From: Gemmatimonadota bacterium
GTDB lineage: Bacteria; Gemmatimonadota; Gemmatimonadetes; Longimicrobiales; Gaopeijiaceae
Length of the DNA stretch: 42,297 nucleotides
Assembly (NCBI GenBank): GCA_041390125.1
Contig: JAWKQN010000026.1
Span: 1 to 42,297 of the forward strand
Direction of reading: 5' to 3'
Both the position numbers and the translations under genes were made by a program. The notes below the pieces were generated by a model. That model saw nothing but the letters and a program-made list of their open reading frames with translations. It was not told the origin of the DNA and did not search any database. Shown here one piece after another: positions 15,843 to 24,486 of the stretch (position 1 is its first letter; the number at the start of each line of letters is the position of its first letter).

Positions 15843-18662
15843 TCAACGGCCTGTCGACAGCCGTCGCTCGGCCCGGCGCACGTCCGGGGCGTCGGGCCGT
15901 AGGCCCGCCCGCAGGTAGGGCAGGGACTCCTCCACCAGCGCCCGACCGCGGGCCCGGTCCCCCAGGCCGCCGACCGTGATGGCCAGCCAGTAGGTCGCGC
16001 GGCCCCGGTCCGCGCTGGGCCCGCCTCCCGCGGAGGCGTAGCGTCCGTACGCGGCCTCCAGGGGGCCGAGCGCCTCCGGGAAACGACCCTGTCCCGCCAG
16101 GGCGATGCCGAGCCGCAGGCGGGCGTTGAACACCAGCGGATGATCCTCCTCCACGAGCCCGGCGAGCTGCTCCAGCGCGGTGCGGGCCTCGGTCTCCGCG
16201 TCCCGGAAGCGCTCCTGCTGCAGCCGGAGCGCGGAGATCGCCGTGTGGGTCTCGGCCACGGCGGTGTGCACGTCCCCGTGCACGCGGCGGCGGACGGCGA
16301 GAGCGGCGGACAGCAGTGTATCCGCAGCCCGGAGGTCGCCCGCCTCCATCTCGATGAGGCCCAGGTTGCGGAGTCCCGCGCCGAGCAGGACGGGCTGGTC
16401 GTTGGCCTGCCAGATCCGCACGCCTTCGCGATAGGCCTCGGCGGCGGCGGCGAAGTCGCCCGCGAAGAAGCGCAGGTTGGCACGGTTCGCGTGCATGGTG
16501 GCGAGGTGTGTGTCGTCCGGGCCGGCCCGGACACGCCACAGCTCGATCGCGTTCGCGTACGCCGTGTCCGCCTCCGGCCAGCGTCTCTGGCTGGCCAGCA
16601 CCCGTCCCAGGGCCTCCCAGGAGCGCGCGATCTCGGGATGGCCGTCCGGGAAGAGCCGCTGCCAGATGGCACGCGCTGCGCGGTGCGCCTCCTCGGCTGC
16701 GGCCAGGTCGTTCTTCTGCGCGAGCACCACGCCGAGGTTGTGCGTGGCGATGGCCACGAACGGGATCTCGAGACCGGCGCGCTCGTGCAGCCGCAGCACG
16801 GTGCGGAACGCGGCCTCCGCATCGTCGAGCCGACCCTGATCCTGCAGCACCTGACCCAACCCCATCAGCTCCGAAGCGAACGCCAGCGAGTCGCCGCCCG
16901 TGCTCGCGGCCAGGCGATCGATGGCGGAGCGGTACAGCGCGGCCGCTTCGTCCAGGCGGCCCAGATTGCGGTAGGCGGCGGCGAGGTTGCCCTCGGTCGC
17001 CGCGATCTCGTCGGGGGAGGCGGCGTGCTCCACACGCAACGCGAGCGCCTCCCGCAGCGCGGGCTCGGCGAGCCCCGCGTCCCCGGTCAGCGTGCGGCGG
17101 ACGCCGAGCTCGTCCAGCGCGCGCGCGAGCCCGGGGTCGGAGGCCGGGAGGCCGGCCCGCGCCTCACCCACCGCCCGATCCAGCAGCGTCTCCGCACCGT
17201 CGTAGTCACCCACCTTCCCCAGCAGGGAGCCGAGCGTCGTCAACAGGTCGACGCGCGTGGCGGGTGCGGCCGCGAGCGAATCGACGCGCGCTGCGCCCGC
17301 CACCAGGAGGTCCCGTGCCGTCACGGGGCCTTCTGGATGGAGGTCCGGGTCTGCGCCCTCGAACAGGCTGATCACGAACGCGCCGACGGCTCGGCCCCGC
17401 TCCGCCTCCACGCGGGCACGGTGCGCCTGCCAAAGCGTGGTCGTCGTGCCCAGCACCAACGCGGCGACGAGCGCGGCGGTGGCCGCGGACGCGGCCCGGT
17501 GGCGCTGCAGGAACCGGGAAAGGCGATAGGTCACCGTGTCCGGACGGGCCTGGACCGGCAGTCCAGCGAGCCAGCGCCGCAGGTCGTCGCCGAGCGCTCG
17601 CGCCGAGGCGTACCGTCGCGTGGGATCCTTGTGCATCGCCTTGTGCACGATCCGCTCGAGGTCGCCATCGAGCGCGCGGCGCGTGGCCGCGTCGAGCCCC
17701 GGGGCGCGCGAGAGGGCGGGAGGCTCTTCCCCGAGCACGCGCTCGAGGTCGATCCAGGTGCGCTCCACCCGCCCGAACGGCTTGCGCAGCGTGAGCAGCT
17801 CGTACAGCACGGCGCCGAGCGCGTACACGTCCACCGCGGTGGTGACCGGCTCCCCGCGGATCTGTTCGGGGGCCGCGTAGTCCGGCGTGAGGATCATCAA
17901 GCCGGGTCGGGTCAGCTCGCCGTCGCCCGAGTCGTCCTCGATCAGGTGGGCGATCCCGAAGTCGAGCAGCTTCACGGTGCCCGAAGGCGTCACCAGGATG
18001 TTGGAGGGCTTGAGGTCCCGGTGCACGACCAGCCCGCGATGGGCATGGTCCACCGCGTCGATCACCTGCAACGCCAGCCCCAGCCGGTCGCGGACGCTAC
18101 GGTCCCGCGCGTACACGGTGAGCGAATCCCCCTCGATGAGCTCCATGACGAGGAAGGGGAATCCGTCCGGAGTGGTGCCTCCATCCAGGAGCGAGGCGAT
18201 ACCGGGATGCTGGAGGCGCGCGAGGATCTGCTGCTCGCGGTGGAAGCGCGCGAGCGCGTCGCCTTCGAGGCGTTCCTGTCGCGCCACCTTGAGGGCCACG
18301 CTGCGCTCGTAGACGCCGTCCGCGCGCTCCGCCCGGTACACGGTCCCCATCCCGCCCCGTCCGAGCACCTCCGCGATCCGGTAGCGGCCGACCTGCGTAC
18401 CGGGCGCGAGGGTGCTCGCCCGGTCGCTGTCGCCCGTCAGGCCATCGGACAGCTCCTCGAGCGAGCGGTCGACGACCGCGCTCGTGCTCTCGTCCGCCTC
18501 CAGCAGGCGCTCGACGGCCGAACACAGATCCGCGTCGCGTCCGCACTCGCGGGCCAGGAAGGCGCGCCGCTCGCCAGGCGCCAGCTCCGACGCCGCGTGG
18601 AAGAGCGCTTCGATCCGGGACCAGCGCTCCGGATCCACCGGAGGTGGATGCCCGGGGGTCAC
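15843..18662 (-). CDS. Ser/Thr protein kinase with C-terminal TPR region
   Basis: About 939 residues. Cytoplasmic Hanks-type kinase: Gly loop EVLGRGGMGTVY (about 100-108), catalytic Lys125 in VALKVAR, HRDLKPSN (Asp216), DFG (Asp234) and YAAPEQI, all intact, so it should be active. It is preceded by a short helical segment PERWSRIEALFHAA usual for this subgroup. A transmembrane helix (TAALVAALVLGTTTTLWQAH) is followed by about 450 residues of TPR/NPHP3-like repeats outside. The start is uncertain: GTG 18662 places the conserved PERW segment near the N-terminus; the frame is open to ATG 18767, which would overlap the sigma gene by 56 bases and has GGAGG with no spacing. It follows the ECF sigma gene directly, the usual sigma-kinase pairing in which the kinase is thought to control the sigma factor. 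Confidence 0.9.
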   Translation of the reverse strand: MTPGHPPPVDPERWSRIEALFHAASELAPGERRAFLARECGRDADLCSAVERLLEADESTSAVVDRSLEELSDGLTGDSDRASTLAPGTQVGRYRIAEVLGRGGMGTVYRAERADGVYERSVALKVARQERLEGDALARFHREQQILARLQHPGIASLLDGGTTPDGFPFLVMELIEGDSLTVYARDRSVRDRLGLALQVIDAVDHAHRGLVVHRDLKPSNILVTPSGTVKLLDFGIAHLIEDDSGDGELTRPGLMILTPDYAAPEQIRGEPVTTAVDVYALGAVLYELLTLRKPFGRVERTWIDLERVLGEEPPALSRAPGLDAATRRALDGDLERIVHKAMHKDPTRRYASARALGDDLRRWLAGLPVQARPDTVTYRLSRFLQRHRAASAATAALVAALVLGTTTTLWQAHRARVEAERGRAVGAFVISLFEGADPDLHPEGPVTARDLLVAGAARVDSLAAAPATRVDLLTTLGSLLGKVGDYDGAETLLDRAVGEARAGLPASDPGLARALDELGVRRTLTGDAGLAEPALREALALRVEHAASPDEIAATEGNLAAAYRNLGRLDEAAALYRSAIDRLAASTGGDSLAFASELMGLGQVLQDQGRLDDAEAAFRTVLRLHERAGLEIPFVAIATHNLGVVLAQKNDLAAAEEAHRAARAIWQRLFPDGHPEIARSWEALGRVLASQRRWPEADTAYANAIELWRVRAGPDDTHLATMHANRANLRFFAGDFAAAAEAYREGVRIWQANDQPVLLGAGLRNLGLIEMEAGDLRAADTLLSAALAVRRRVHGDVHTAVAETHTAISALRLQQERFRDAETEARTALEQLAGLVEEDHPLVFNARLRLGIALAGQGRFPEALGPLEAAYGRYASAGGGPSADRGRATYWLAITVGGLGDRARGRALVEESLPYLRAGLRPDAPDVRRAERRLSTGR

Positions 18663-18711
18663 CGCAGGCTCGCTCGCTGCACCGGAGATCCTCCGATCGG
18701 TGTGGGTCCCG

Positions 18712-19317
18712 CTACCCGGGTCCGGGAGAGCCGGGCTCGTCGCCGTCCGCACCCGTCCGCATCGCATCCTCCAGGAAGGCGCGTGCGAGCCGCCAATCCC
18801 GCTTGATGGTCCGGTCGGACACGTCCAGCGCGGCCGCGGTCTCTTCCACGGACAACCCGCTGAAGAAGCGCAGCTCCACCACCTGGGCCAGACGGGGACT
18901 CTGCTCCGCCAAACGGGAGAGCGCCCGATCGAGGGACAGCAGGGTCACGGCGGCGAGCCCCGGCTCGTCGGCCACGTCGTCGAACTCCTGGAGCGGGAGC
19001 ACGACCGCGCCGCCTCCGCGCTTCTGGCTCAGGTGCGCGCGCGCCCGGTCCACCACGATCTGGCGCATGGCGCGGGCGGCGACGCGGAAGAAATGGACGC
19101 GGTCGCGCCACTCGGAAGCGGAGGTGTGGGCCAGCTTGACATAGGCCTCGTGGACGAGCGCCGTGGTGTCGAGCGTGGGGGAGTCGCCGCCCGCGAGCTG
19201 GTAGTGCGCACGGCGCTTCAGGTCGTCGTAGACGAGGTCGAAGAGCCGGTCCAGCGAGTCGGAATCACCGTGCCCGATCCGCTGGAGCAGCTCGGTGATG
19301 GGGGGCGGCTCGGGCAT
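18712..19317 (-). CDS. ECF-family RNA polymerase sigma factor
   Basis: 201 residues. Region 2 is visible as LFDLVYDDLKRRAHYQLAGG and ALVHEAYVKL ... FFRVAARAMRQIVVDRAR, and region 4 as LAQVVELRFFSGLSVEETAA with the helix-turn-helix VSDRTIKRDWRLARAFL. This is the PF07638/TIGR02999 type found in Planctomycetes, Acidobacteria and Gemmatimonadota, commonly next to a Ser/Thr kinase rather than an anti-sigma factor, as here. No anti-sigma gene is nearby. ATG 19317 lies about eight bases after GGGGGAG. The 246-base gap to the divergent gene at 19564 should hold its promoter. Confidence 0.92.
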   Translation of the reverse strand: MPEPPPITELLQRIGHGDSDSLDRLFDLVYDDLKRRAHYQLAGGDSPTLDTTALVHEAYVKLAHTSASEWRDRVHFFRVAARAMRQIVVDRARAHLSQKRGGGAVVLPLQEFDDVADEPGLAAVTLLSLDRALSRLAEQSPRLAQVVELRFFSGLSVEETAAALDVSDRTIKRDWRLARAFLEDAMRTGADGDEPGSPGPG

Positions 19318-19563
19318 GGGTGGGGCTCCCCCGCCTGCGGGAATCCTCGGGGCGAGCCCCGTCGAGTCAGGGTGCGGCGCGACGGCCCGGGTCCAGGGGC
19401 CGGAAGACGACCAAGGCGCAACGGCGAACGTAGGCCAGCGGTCGCGGCGCGGGCAAGCGACGGCTCGCCGCTCCATGTCCCCTCCGGCGGTCCGATCCAC
19501 GTTGTGCTCCCTGGAGATGCGCCCGCGCGGCGCGCCCGCCTCCCGAAACGGACGCACAGGATC

Positions 19564-20046
19564 ATGAACCCCTCTCCGGCACACTCCGTGGACGCACGGG
19601 TCGATGGCCCGCCACCCGCCCGCAGCGCGCTCCTCCTGATCGCGGCCTTCGGGCTCCTCCTGCCCACACCCGTGCACGGGCAGGCCACGGCCCCGCCGAG
19701 CGCGCCCGGGACGGCAGTCCTGTACACGGGACCGTTGGACGCCGATACGCTGCCGATCCTGTGTGTCGACGGGGCGCGGGCGCGGTCCGGCTTCGTGACG
19801 GAGCGGACGTCGGCGGAATGGACACCGACGGTCGACCTGCGGGTCGCCCCCGTGGCGGGTTCCGCGGACAGCTTGTTCATCGCCTACGACGATGGCAGCA
19901 CCGTCTACGAACGGACGGTCCTCTACGCAGGATCGGCCACGAGCCGACTGACCGCCTCCATCAACCTGGTCCCCTGGGACGACGGCCGGGGGGTGGACCT
20001 GTACTTCAGCGCGGACTGCTCGGTGCGGCTGGACCGCGGAGGCTGA
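19564..20046 (+). CDS. secreted hypothetical protein
   Basis: 160 residues. Signal peptide with a long n-region, hydrophobic core ALLLIAAFGLLLPTP and likely cleavage after VHG or GQA. The mature domain is beta-rich (TAVLYTGPLDADTLPILCVD, TPTVDLRVAPVAG, SLFIAYDDGSTVYERTVLYA) and has two cysteines (LPILCVD and FSADCSV) that could pair. ATG 19564 is preceded by AGGATC. It is transcribed divergently from the ECF sigma gene, a position often held by targets or partners, but no link can be shown. No family recognised. Confidence 0.65.
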   Translation: MNPSPAHSVDARVDGPPPARSALLLIAAFGLLLPTPVHGQATAPPSAPGTAVLYTGPLDADTLPILCVDGARARSGFVTERTSAEWTPTVDLRVAPVAGSADSLFIAYDDGSTVYERTVLYAGSATSRLTASINLVPWDDGRGVDLYFSADCSVRLDRGG

Positions 20047-20206
20047 ACGGGCAACGGACCGGTCGCCATCCGCCATCCGTTGCAGTATATCGTCCGAGCG
20101 CGGGGAGCACCGGGGCAGGGCCCACCGACCCGCTGCAATCGGTCCGTTCCGCTGCCGGGAAAGACCGGCGAACACGGCCGTTTCCAGGCCCACGATGGAG
20201 GACGCC

Positions 20207-22315
20207 ATGATGGCTCGTCAGCGACTTGTCCCGGCCATGCTCCTCGCAATGACCACGGGCGCGGTCGCCGATCTGGCCGGGCAGCAGGGCACCGATCCGT
20301 TCCTGTGGTTGGAGGAGGTGGAGGGTCAGCGGGCCATGGAGTGGGTCCTGGCCCGCAACGCGGAAACCCGGGCCGCCCTCCAGGCGTCGCCCTCGTACGA
20401 GCGGATGTACCAGAACACGCTGGAGCTCCTCACCTCCAGCGATCGCATCGCGTATCCCACCATGCGCGGTGAGTGGATCTACAACTACTGGACGGACGCA
20501 GAGCGACCGCGCGGCGTGTATCGCCGCACGACCTGGGACGACTATCTGGGCGGGGACCCCACCTGGGAGACCGTGCTGGACGTCGACGCCCTCGCCGAAG
20601 CGGAGGGGCAGCCGTGGGCGTTCCGGGGACTCACGTGCCTGCTCCCCGAGCAGCGCCGCTGCCTGGTCAGCCTGTCGCCGGGAGGGTCGGACGCGAACGA
20701 GGTGAGGGAGTTCGACCTCGAGCGCAAAGCGTTCGTGCCCGGGGGGTTCCACGTCCCCGTCTCCAAGAACTCGTTGGCGTGGGTGGACGAGAACACGCTG
20801 TTGGTCAGTCACAACCTGGACGAGTCGCGGACCACCACCTCCGGCTACTCGGCGGCAGTGCGGCGTTGGACGCGTGGGACACCGCTGGAACAGGCGCCCG
20901 TGATCGCGGAGGCGAATCGGGACGACATGGCGATGTTCCTCGGCACCCAGGAGACGGCGAACGGTGCGCGCGTGCTGGTGCTGCGCTTCATCACGATCTT
21001 CGACACCGAGTACAGGATCCTCGATGGCGAGCGTCTGGTTCCGATCGACATCCCCTCCGACGCGCGGTTGTCCATGGTCGGCGACCGCATGGTGCTCCAC
21101 CTGATCTCGGACTGGACCGTGGGTGGAGAGACCTACCCGGCCGGTTCGGTGGTGAGCACGAGCCTGGACGAGTATCTGGCCGGTCGGCGGAACATCGAAA
21201 CGGTGGTCGTGCCCGACGCGCGCTCGACCATCAACGGCGTGACGGCGACCCGTGACTATCTGCTGATCAACGAGCTGACCGAGGTGCAGGGGCACCTCTT
21301 CCGGTACTGGCGCGATCCCTCACGTGGTTGGTTGAAGGAGGAGATCCCCACGCCCCCGATGGGTTCGGTGGGCATCGGCGCCACTTCGGTGCATCACAAC
21401 CGCTTCTTCTTCACGTACAGCTCGTTCATCCAGCCCAGCACGCTCTACCTGGCGGAGGAGGACGGGTCGGTCCGCGCCGTGAGGAGCCTGCCCGCGCAGT
21501 TCGACGCGACCCATCTGGTGGTGGAGCAGTTCCAGGCCGTGTCCCGGGACGGCACGCGGGTCCCCTACTTTGTCGTGCACCCGAGAGACATGCGCCTCGA
21601 CGGCACCAATCCCACCCTGCAGTACGGGTACGGGGGCTTCCAGATCTCCAACACCCCCGCCTACCTGGGGGCGCAGGGCAAGGGCTGGGTGGAGAGCGGA
21701 GGCGTCTACGTCCTGGCCAACATCCGGGGCGGCGGCGAGTTCGGTCCCGACTGGTGGAAGGCGGCGCTCAAGGAGAACCGGCAACGGGCGTACGACGACT
21801 TCATCGCGGTGAGCGAGGACCTGATCGCCCGCCGGATCACCTCACCGGAACACCTGGGCATCATGGGCGGCAGCAATGGCGGTCTGCTGGTGGGAGCCGC
21901 CATGACACAACGGCCGGACCTGTACAACGCGGTGGTGATCCAGGTGCCCCTTCTGGACATGAAGCGCTATCACAGGCTCCTGGCCGGAGCGAGCTGGATG
22001 GCCGAGTACGGAGACCCGGACAAGCCCGAGGAGTGGGAGTACATCCGCAGGTACTCGCCCTATCAGAACGTGAAGGCGGATGTCGACTATCCGAAGCCGT
22101 TCATCTTCACGACGACGCGGGACGACCGCGTCCATCCGGGGCATGCGCGCAAGATGGCGGCGCTCATGCTGTCCCAGGGACACGACCTGTACTACTTCGA
22201 GAACGTGGAAGGAGGGCATGGGTCCGGCGTGACGCCCGAGCAGCAGGCCGAGTCGCTGGCGCTGTGGTTGGCCTATCTGCACGAGCAGCTCGGCCCGACG
22301 CGGCCGGTCAGTTGA
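20207..22315 (+). CDS. secreted prolyl oligopeptidase (peptidase S9)
   Basis: 702 residues. A short signal sequence (LVPAMLLAMTTGAVADLAG) precedes a seven-bladed propeller (about 30-430) and the alpha/beta-hydrolase domain. The catalytic residues are present: Ser in MGGSNGGLLVGA, Asp in TTTRDDRVHPGHA and His in VEGGHGSG. The oxyanion-region motif YGYGGFQISNTP and NIRGGGEFGP are standard S9A features. It cleaves short peptides after proline. Start: GGAGG at 20197-20201 sits five bases before ATG 20207 (and eight before ATG 20210); the earlier ATG 20195 has no such site. The D-amino-acid-oxidase-like gene follows 67 bases downstream, so they probably form one transcript. Confidence 0.93.
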   Translation: MMARQRLVPAMLLAMTTGAVADLAGQQGTDPFLWLEEVEGQRAMEWVLARNAETRAALQASPSYERMYQNTLELLTSSDRIAYPTMRGEWIYNYWTDAERPRGVYRRTTWDDYLGGDPTWETVLDVDALAEAEGQPWAFRGLTCLLPEQRRCLVSLSPGGSDANEVREFDLERKAFVPGGFHVPVSKNSLAWVDENTLLVSHNLDESRTTTSGYSAAVRRWTRGTPLEQAPVIAEANRDDMAMFLGTQETANGARVLVLRFITIFDTEYRILDGERLVPIDIPSDARLSMVGDRMVLHLISDWTVGGETYPAGSVVSTSLDEYLAGRRNIETVVVPDARSTINGVTATRDYLLINELTEVQGHLFRYWRDPSRGWLKEEIPTPPMGSVGIGATSVHHNRFFFTYSSFIQPSTLYLAEEDGSVRAVRSLPAQFDATHLVVEQFQAVSRDGTRVPYFVVHPRDMRLDGTNPTLQYGYGGFQISNTPAYLGAQGKGWVESGGVYVLANIRGGGEFGPDWWKAALKENRQRAYDDFIAVSEDLIARRITSPEHLGIMGGSNGGLLVGAAMTQRPDLYNAVVIQVPLLDMKRYHRLLAGASWMAEYGDPDKPEEWEYIRRYSPYQNVKADVDYPKPFIFTTTRDDRVHPGHARKMAALMLSQGHDLYYFENVEGGHGSGVTPEQQAESLALWLAYLHEQLGPTRPVS

Positions 22316-22382
22316 ACCCAACCCCTCGCATGTCCGCGTTTCCCGCCACCGCCCCGCGCAGCCGCCCTCGAAGGAAGGATCC

Positions 22383-23528
22383 ATGGATCGTCGTGCCCTC
22401 CTGACCCGGGGTGGCCTGGGCCTGCTCGGCCTGTCCGCCTGGGGCTGCGCGTCCGCGCCCTCCACGCGCCGGGTGGATCCCGCGCTCCGCCTGGCGCCCG
22501 TGCGCGCGTCCTGGGACCGGGTGATCCGCACCACGGTGGGGCTGCGTCCGTACCGCCCGTCCGGGTTCGTGCTGAAGGCGGAGCCGTTGGGCGACACGCT
22601 CCTGATCCACAACTTCGGCCACGGTGGGTCGGGCATGTCGCTGTCGTGGGGCACGGCGCAGCTCGCGGCCGAGATGGCCCTGGAGCGGTCGGAGCGGCGC
22701 GCGGCCGTGATCGGCTGCGGCGTGGTGGGGCTGACCACGGCGCTCCAGCTCCTGCGCCGCGGGTTCGACGTGACGATCTACGCGAAGAGCGTCCCGCCCG
22801 ACACCACGTCCAACCTGTCGCTGGCGAGCTGGACGCCGACCTCCGGCCTGCTCGGAGACGGTCCGCGCGCGGCGCTCTGGGACGACCAGTTCCGCAGGGC
22901 GGCCCGGATCGCCTGGACACAGCTCCAGCTCCTCGTGGGGCGGGGCTACGGCGTGTCCTGGATCGACAGCTATTCGGTGCGGGCGGATGCGCCGCGACCG
23001 GCGGCGCCCGGAGGCGAGCCGCCTCTGCTGCCGTCCGATCTGGCCACCCGCTCCCAGCTCCTGGGGCCGGGAGAGCACCCGTTCCCCACGGCGTACGCGG
23101 TGCGGCGGCCCACGCTGCGCATCGAACCGGGCATCTACCTGGACCGCCTCGTGGCGGACGTACGCGAGGCCGGCGGCCGCATCGTGATCCGGACGTTCGC
23201 GTCGCGGGCGGACCTGGTGGCGCTGGACGAACCGACCGTGGTGAATTGCACCGGCCTCGGTGCCCGCGACCTGGTCGGAGATCCGGAGCTCACACCGCTG
23301 AAGGGGCAGCTCACGCTGCTGATCCCGCAGGCGGAGGTGGACTACTCGACCTTCGGGTCCGCCACTCCCGTTCCGGGGGGCTTCGTCCACATGCAGCCGC
23401 GCGCCGACGGCATCGTGCTCGGTGGCACGAGCGTGGAAGGGGACTGGTCGCTCGAGCCGGATGAAGAGGCGCGCCGCCGCATCGTGGAGGCGCACATCGA
23501 CCTGTTCGGCCGGATGGGGCGAGGGTAG
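22383..23528 (+). CDS. exported D-amino-acid-oxidase-like flavoprotein, circularly permuted
   Basis: 381 residues. The N-terminus MDRRALLTRGGLGLLGLSAWGCAS looks like a Tat signal with a twin arginine and possible lipidation at the Cys. Domain order is unusual. In ordinary DAO proteins the Rossmann FAD motif is at the N-terminus and the segment GxRPxRP ... HNYGHGG is at the C-terminus. Here VGLRPYRPSGF and LLIHNFGHGGSGMSLSWG come first (about 53-91) and the Rossmann motif AVIGCGVVGLTTALQLLRRG follows at about 108-127. The protein then ends after VVNCTGLGARDLVGD and DGIVLGGTSVEGDW, where the missing segment would normally be. All expected pieces are present once, so this is a permutation, not a fusion. 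Expected reaction: oxidative deamination of a D-amino acid in the periplasm; substrate unknown. ATG 22383 follows GGAAGGATCC. Confidence 0.88.
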   Translation: MDRRALLTRGGLGLLGLSAWGCASAPSTRRVDPALRLAPVRASWDRVIRTTVGLRPYRPSGFVLKAEPLGDTLLIHNFGHGGSGMSLSWGTAQLAAEMALERSERRAAVIGCGVVGLTTALQLLRRGFDVTIYAKSVPPDTTSNLSLASWTPTSGLLGDGPRAALWDDQFRRAARIAWTQLQLLVGRGYGVSWIDSYSVRADAPRPAAPGGEPPLLPSDLATRSQLLGPGEHPFPTAYAVRRPTLRIEPGIYLDRLVADVREAGGRIVIRTFASRADLVALDEPTVVNCTGLGARDLVGDPELTPLKGQLTLLIPQAEVDYSTFGSATPVPGGFVHMQPRADGIVLGGTSVEGDWSLEPDEEARRRIVEAHIDLFGRMGRG

Positions 23529-23581
23529 CCGCGGCGGACCCAGACCCGGAACCCAGGCTTGCGCGCTCGCCTCGGGTGGTC

Positions 23582-23998
23582 CTAGGCGGTCTGCTTCTTC
23601 TTTCGTGGAGAAGATCCAGACGCGGTCTGCTTCTTTGGCGTGAGAGTCTTGTTGGCACGTAGCGGACGCCTCACATCCTCCGCGGCGTCCCCGACGACGC
23701 GCACAATCCAGGAGTTGATGCTCTCGCCCGAGGCGGCGGCGGCCACGGCAACGTCCCTGTGGAGATCGGAGCCGAGGCGCAGGTTCAATCTGCCGGAGAA
23801 AGGCTTCTCCGCCTCCTCGCCCCGTTCGCGGCAGACGCTCAAATAGTGGTCGACAGCTCGCTTGAGGGACTCCTTCAGCTCATCGACGGAGCCGCCCTCG
23901 AAGTAGATCTCGTCCCGAAGATCCACGACATGTCCGGTGAACAGCTCGAAGTCCGGATCGAACTCGAAAACCCCTGTATAACCCTTGTACTCGATCAT
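23582..23998 (-). CDS. hicB: HicB-family antitoxin (orphan)
   Basis: 138 residues. The N-terminal half MIEYKGYTGVFEFDPDFEL... HVVDLRDEIYFEGGSVDELKE is the degraded RNase-H-like HicB fold. The second half GRLNLRLGSDLHRDVAVAAA ... SINSWIVRVVGDA is a ribbon-helix-helix DNA-binding domain, so this is a HicB of the RHH class that binds its own operator. The tail after residue 115 is Lys/Ser/Thr-rich and disordered (TLTPKKQTASGSSPRKKKQ). ATG 23998 follows a GAGGCGAGG site; the upstream in-frame ATG at 24082 would run through the toxin remnant. The toxin gene expected just upstream survives only as its 3' end (24022-24119). Base composition is below that of the neighbours, consistent with horizontal transfer. 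Confidence 0.88.
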   Translation of the reverse strand: MIEYKGYTGVFEFDPDFELFTGHVVDLRDEIYFEGGSVDELKESLKRAVDHYLSVCRERGEEAEKPFSGRLNLRLGSDLHRDVAVAAAASGESINSWIVRVVGDAAEDVRRPLRANKTLTPKKQTASGSSPRKKKQTA

Positions 23999-24021
23999 GC
24001 CCTCGCCTCTGGCGTGGCGTG

Positions 24022-24119
24022 TCAGATCTCTCGCGCAGTCTCGAGATAGCTCCGCACCCGCTTGACCAGCCCTTTGCCGCATTCCTTTCGTGGATGCGGT
24101 CGATCGACACCGACCGTAC
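24022..24119 (-). pseudogene. hicA: 3' remnant of hicA toxin gene
   Basis: On the minus strand the frame reading TVGVDRPHPRKECGKGLVKR and on to YLETAREI, then TGA (24024-24022), matches the end of HicA mRNA interferases: a strand, the PHPRK loop, and the helix KGLVKRVRSYL. The distance to the hicB start (23 bases) is right for a hicAB operon. The 5' half with the catalytic His (G-S-H-x2-F type) is absent; the sequence upstream is the end of the padR gene. About 31 residues of a normal 60-85 remain. The toxin should therefore be non-functional. Confidence 0.65.
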
Positions 24120-24131
24120 GCGCCCGCCCCC

Positions 24132-24467
24132 CTACGGCTGCACCGCGCTCAGGATCCGCCCCACCGCCCGCGAGTACCGCTCCCACACCGCCGTGCGCTC
24201 GTTCAGCGCGTCGCGGCCGGCCTGTGTGAGCCGGTAGAACTTGGCTCTCCGGTTGTTCTCGGAGAGCCCCCATTCGGCTTCCACCAGGCGGCGCTCCTCC
24301 AGGCGATGCAGCGCGGGGTAGAGCGTGCCCTCCTCAATCTGCAGCTCCCTGTCGCTCTGCCCCTGGATCCAGCTCGAGACCTGGTAGCCGTGCATCGGCT
24401 CCCAGCTCAGCGCCTTGAGGATCAGGATGTCGAGCGTGCCCTGGATCAGATCGAGTGAGCCCTTCAT
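24132..24467 (-). CDS. PadR-family transcriptional regulator
   Basis: 111 residues. Winged-helix PadR core: LDLIQGTLDILILKALSWEP, MHGYQVSSWIQ, and the wing ELQIEEGTLYPALHRLEERR followed by NNRRAKFYRLTQAGRDAL. This is the short subfamily-2 form, usual beside ADOP permeases. ATG 24467 has AAGGCGA upstream; an ATG at 24530 in frame lies inside the permease gene. It starts 19 bases after the permease stop, so it is read from the same transcript, downstream of the gene it probably controls. The likely operators are the two dyads at 27161-27217. Its 3' end abuts the hicA remnant, so the recombination that removed hicA ended close to its stop codon. Confidence 0.92.
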   Translation of the reverse strand: MKGSLDLIQGTLDILILKALSWEPMHGYQVSSWIQGQSDRELQIEEGTLYPALHRLEERRLVEAEWGLSENNRRAKFYRLTQAGRDALNERTAVWERYSRAVGRILSAVQP

Positions 24468-24486
24468 CGGTCGCCTTTCGTGACGG

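Noticed and set aside
16140..18806. An 888-codon open frame on the + strand opposite the kinase
   Set aside because: Mirror frame of the kinase gene; no protein-like features or ribosome site.
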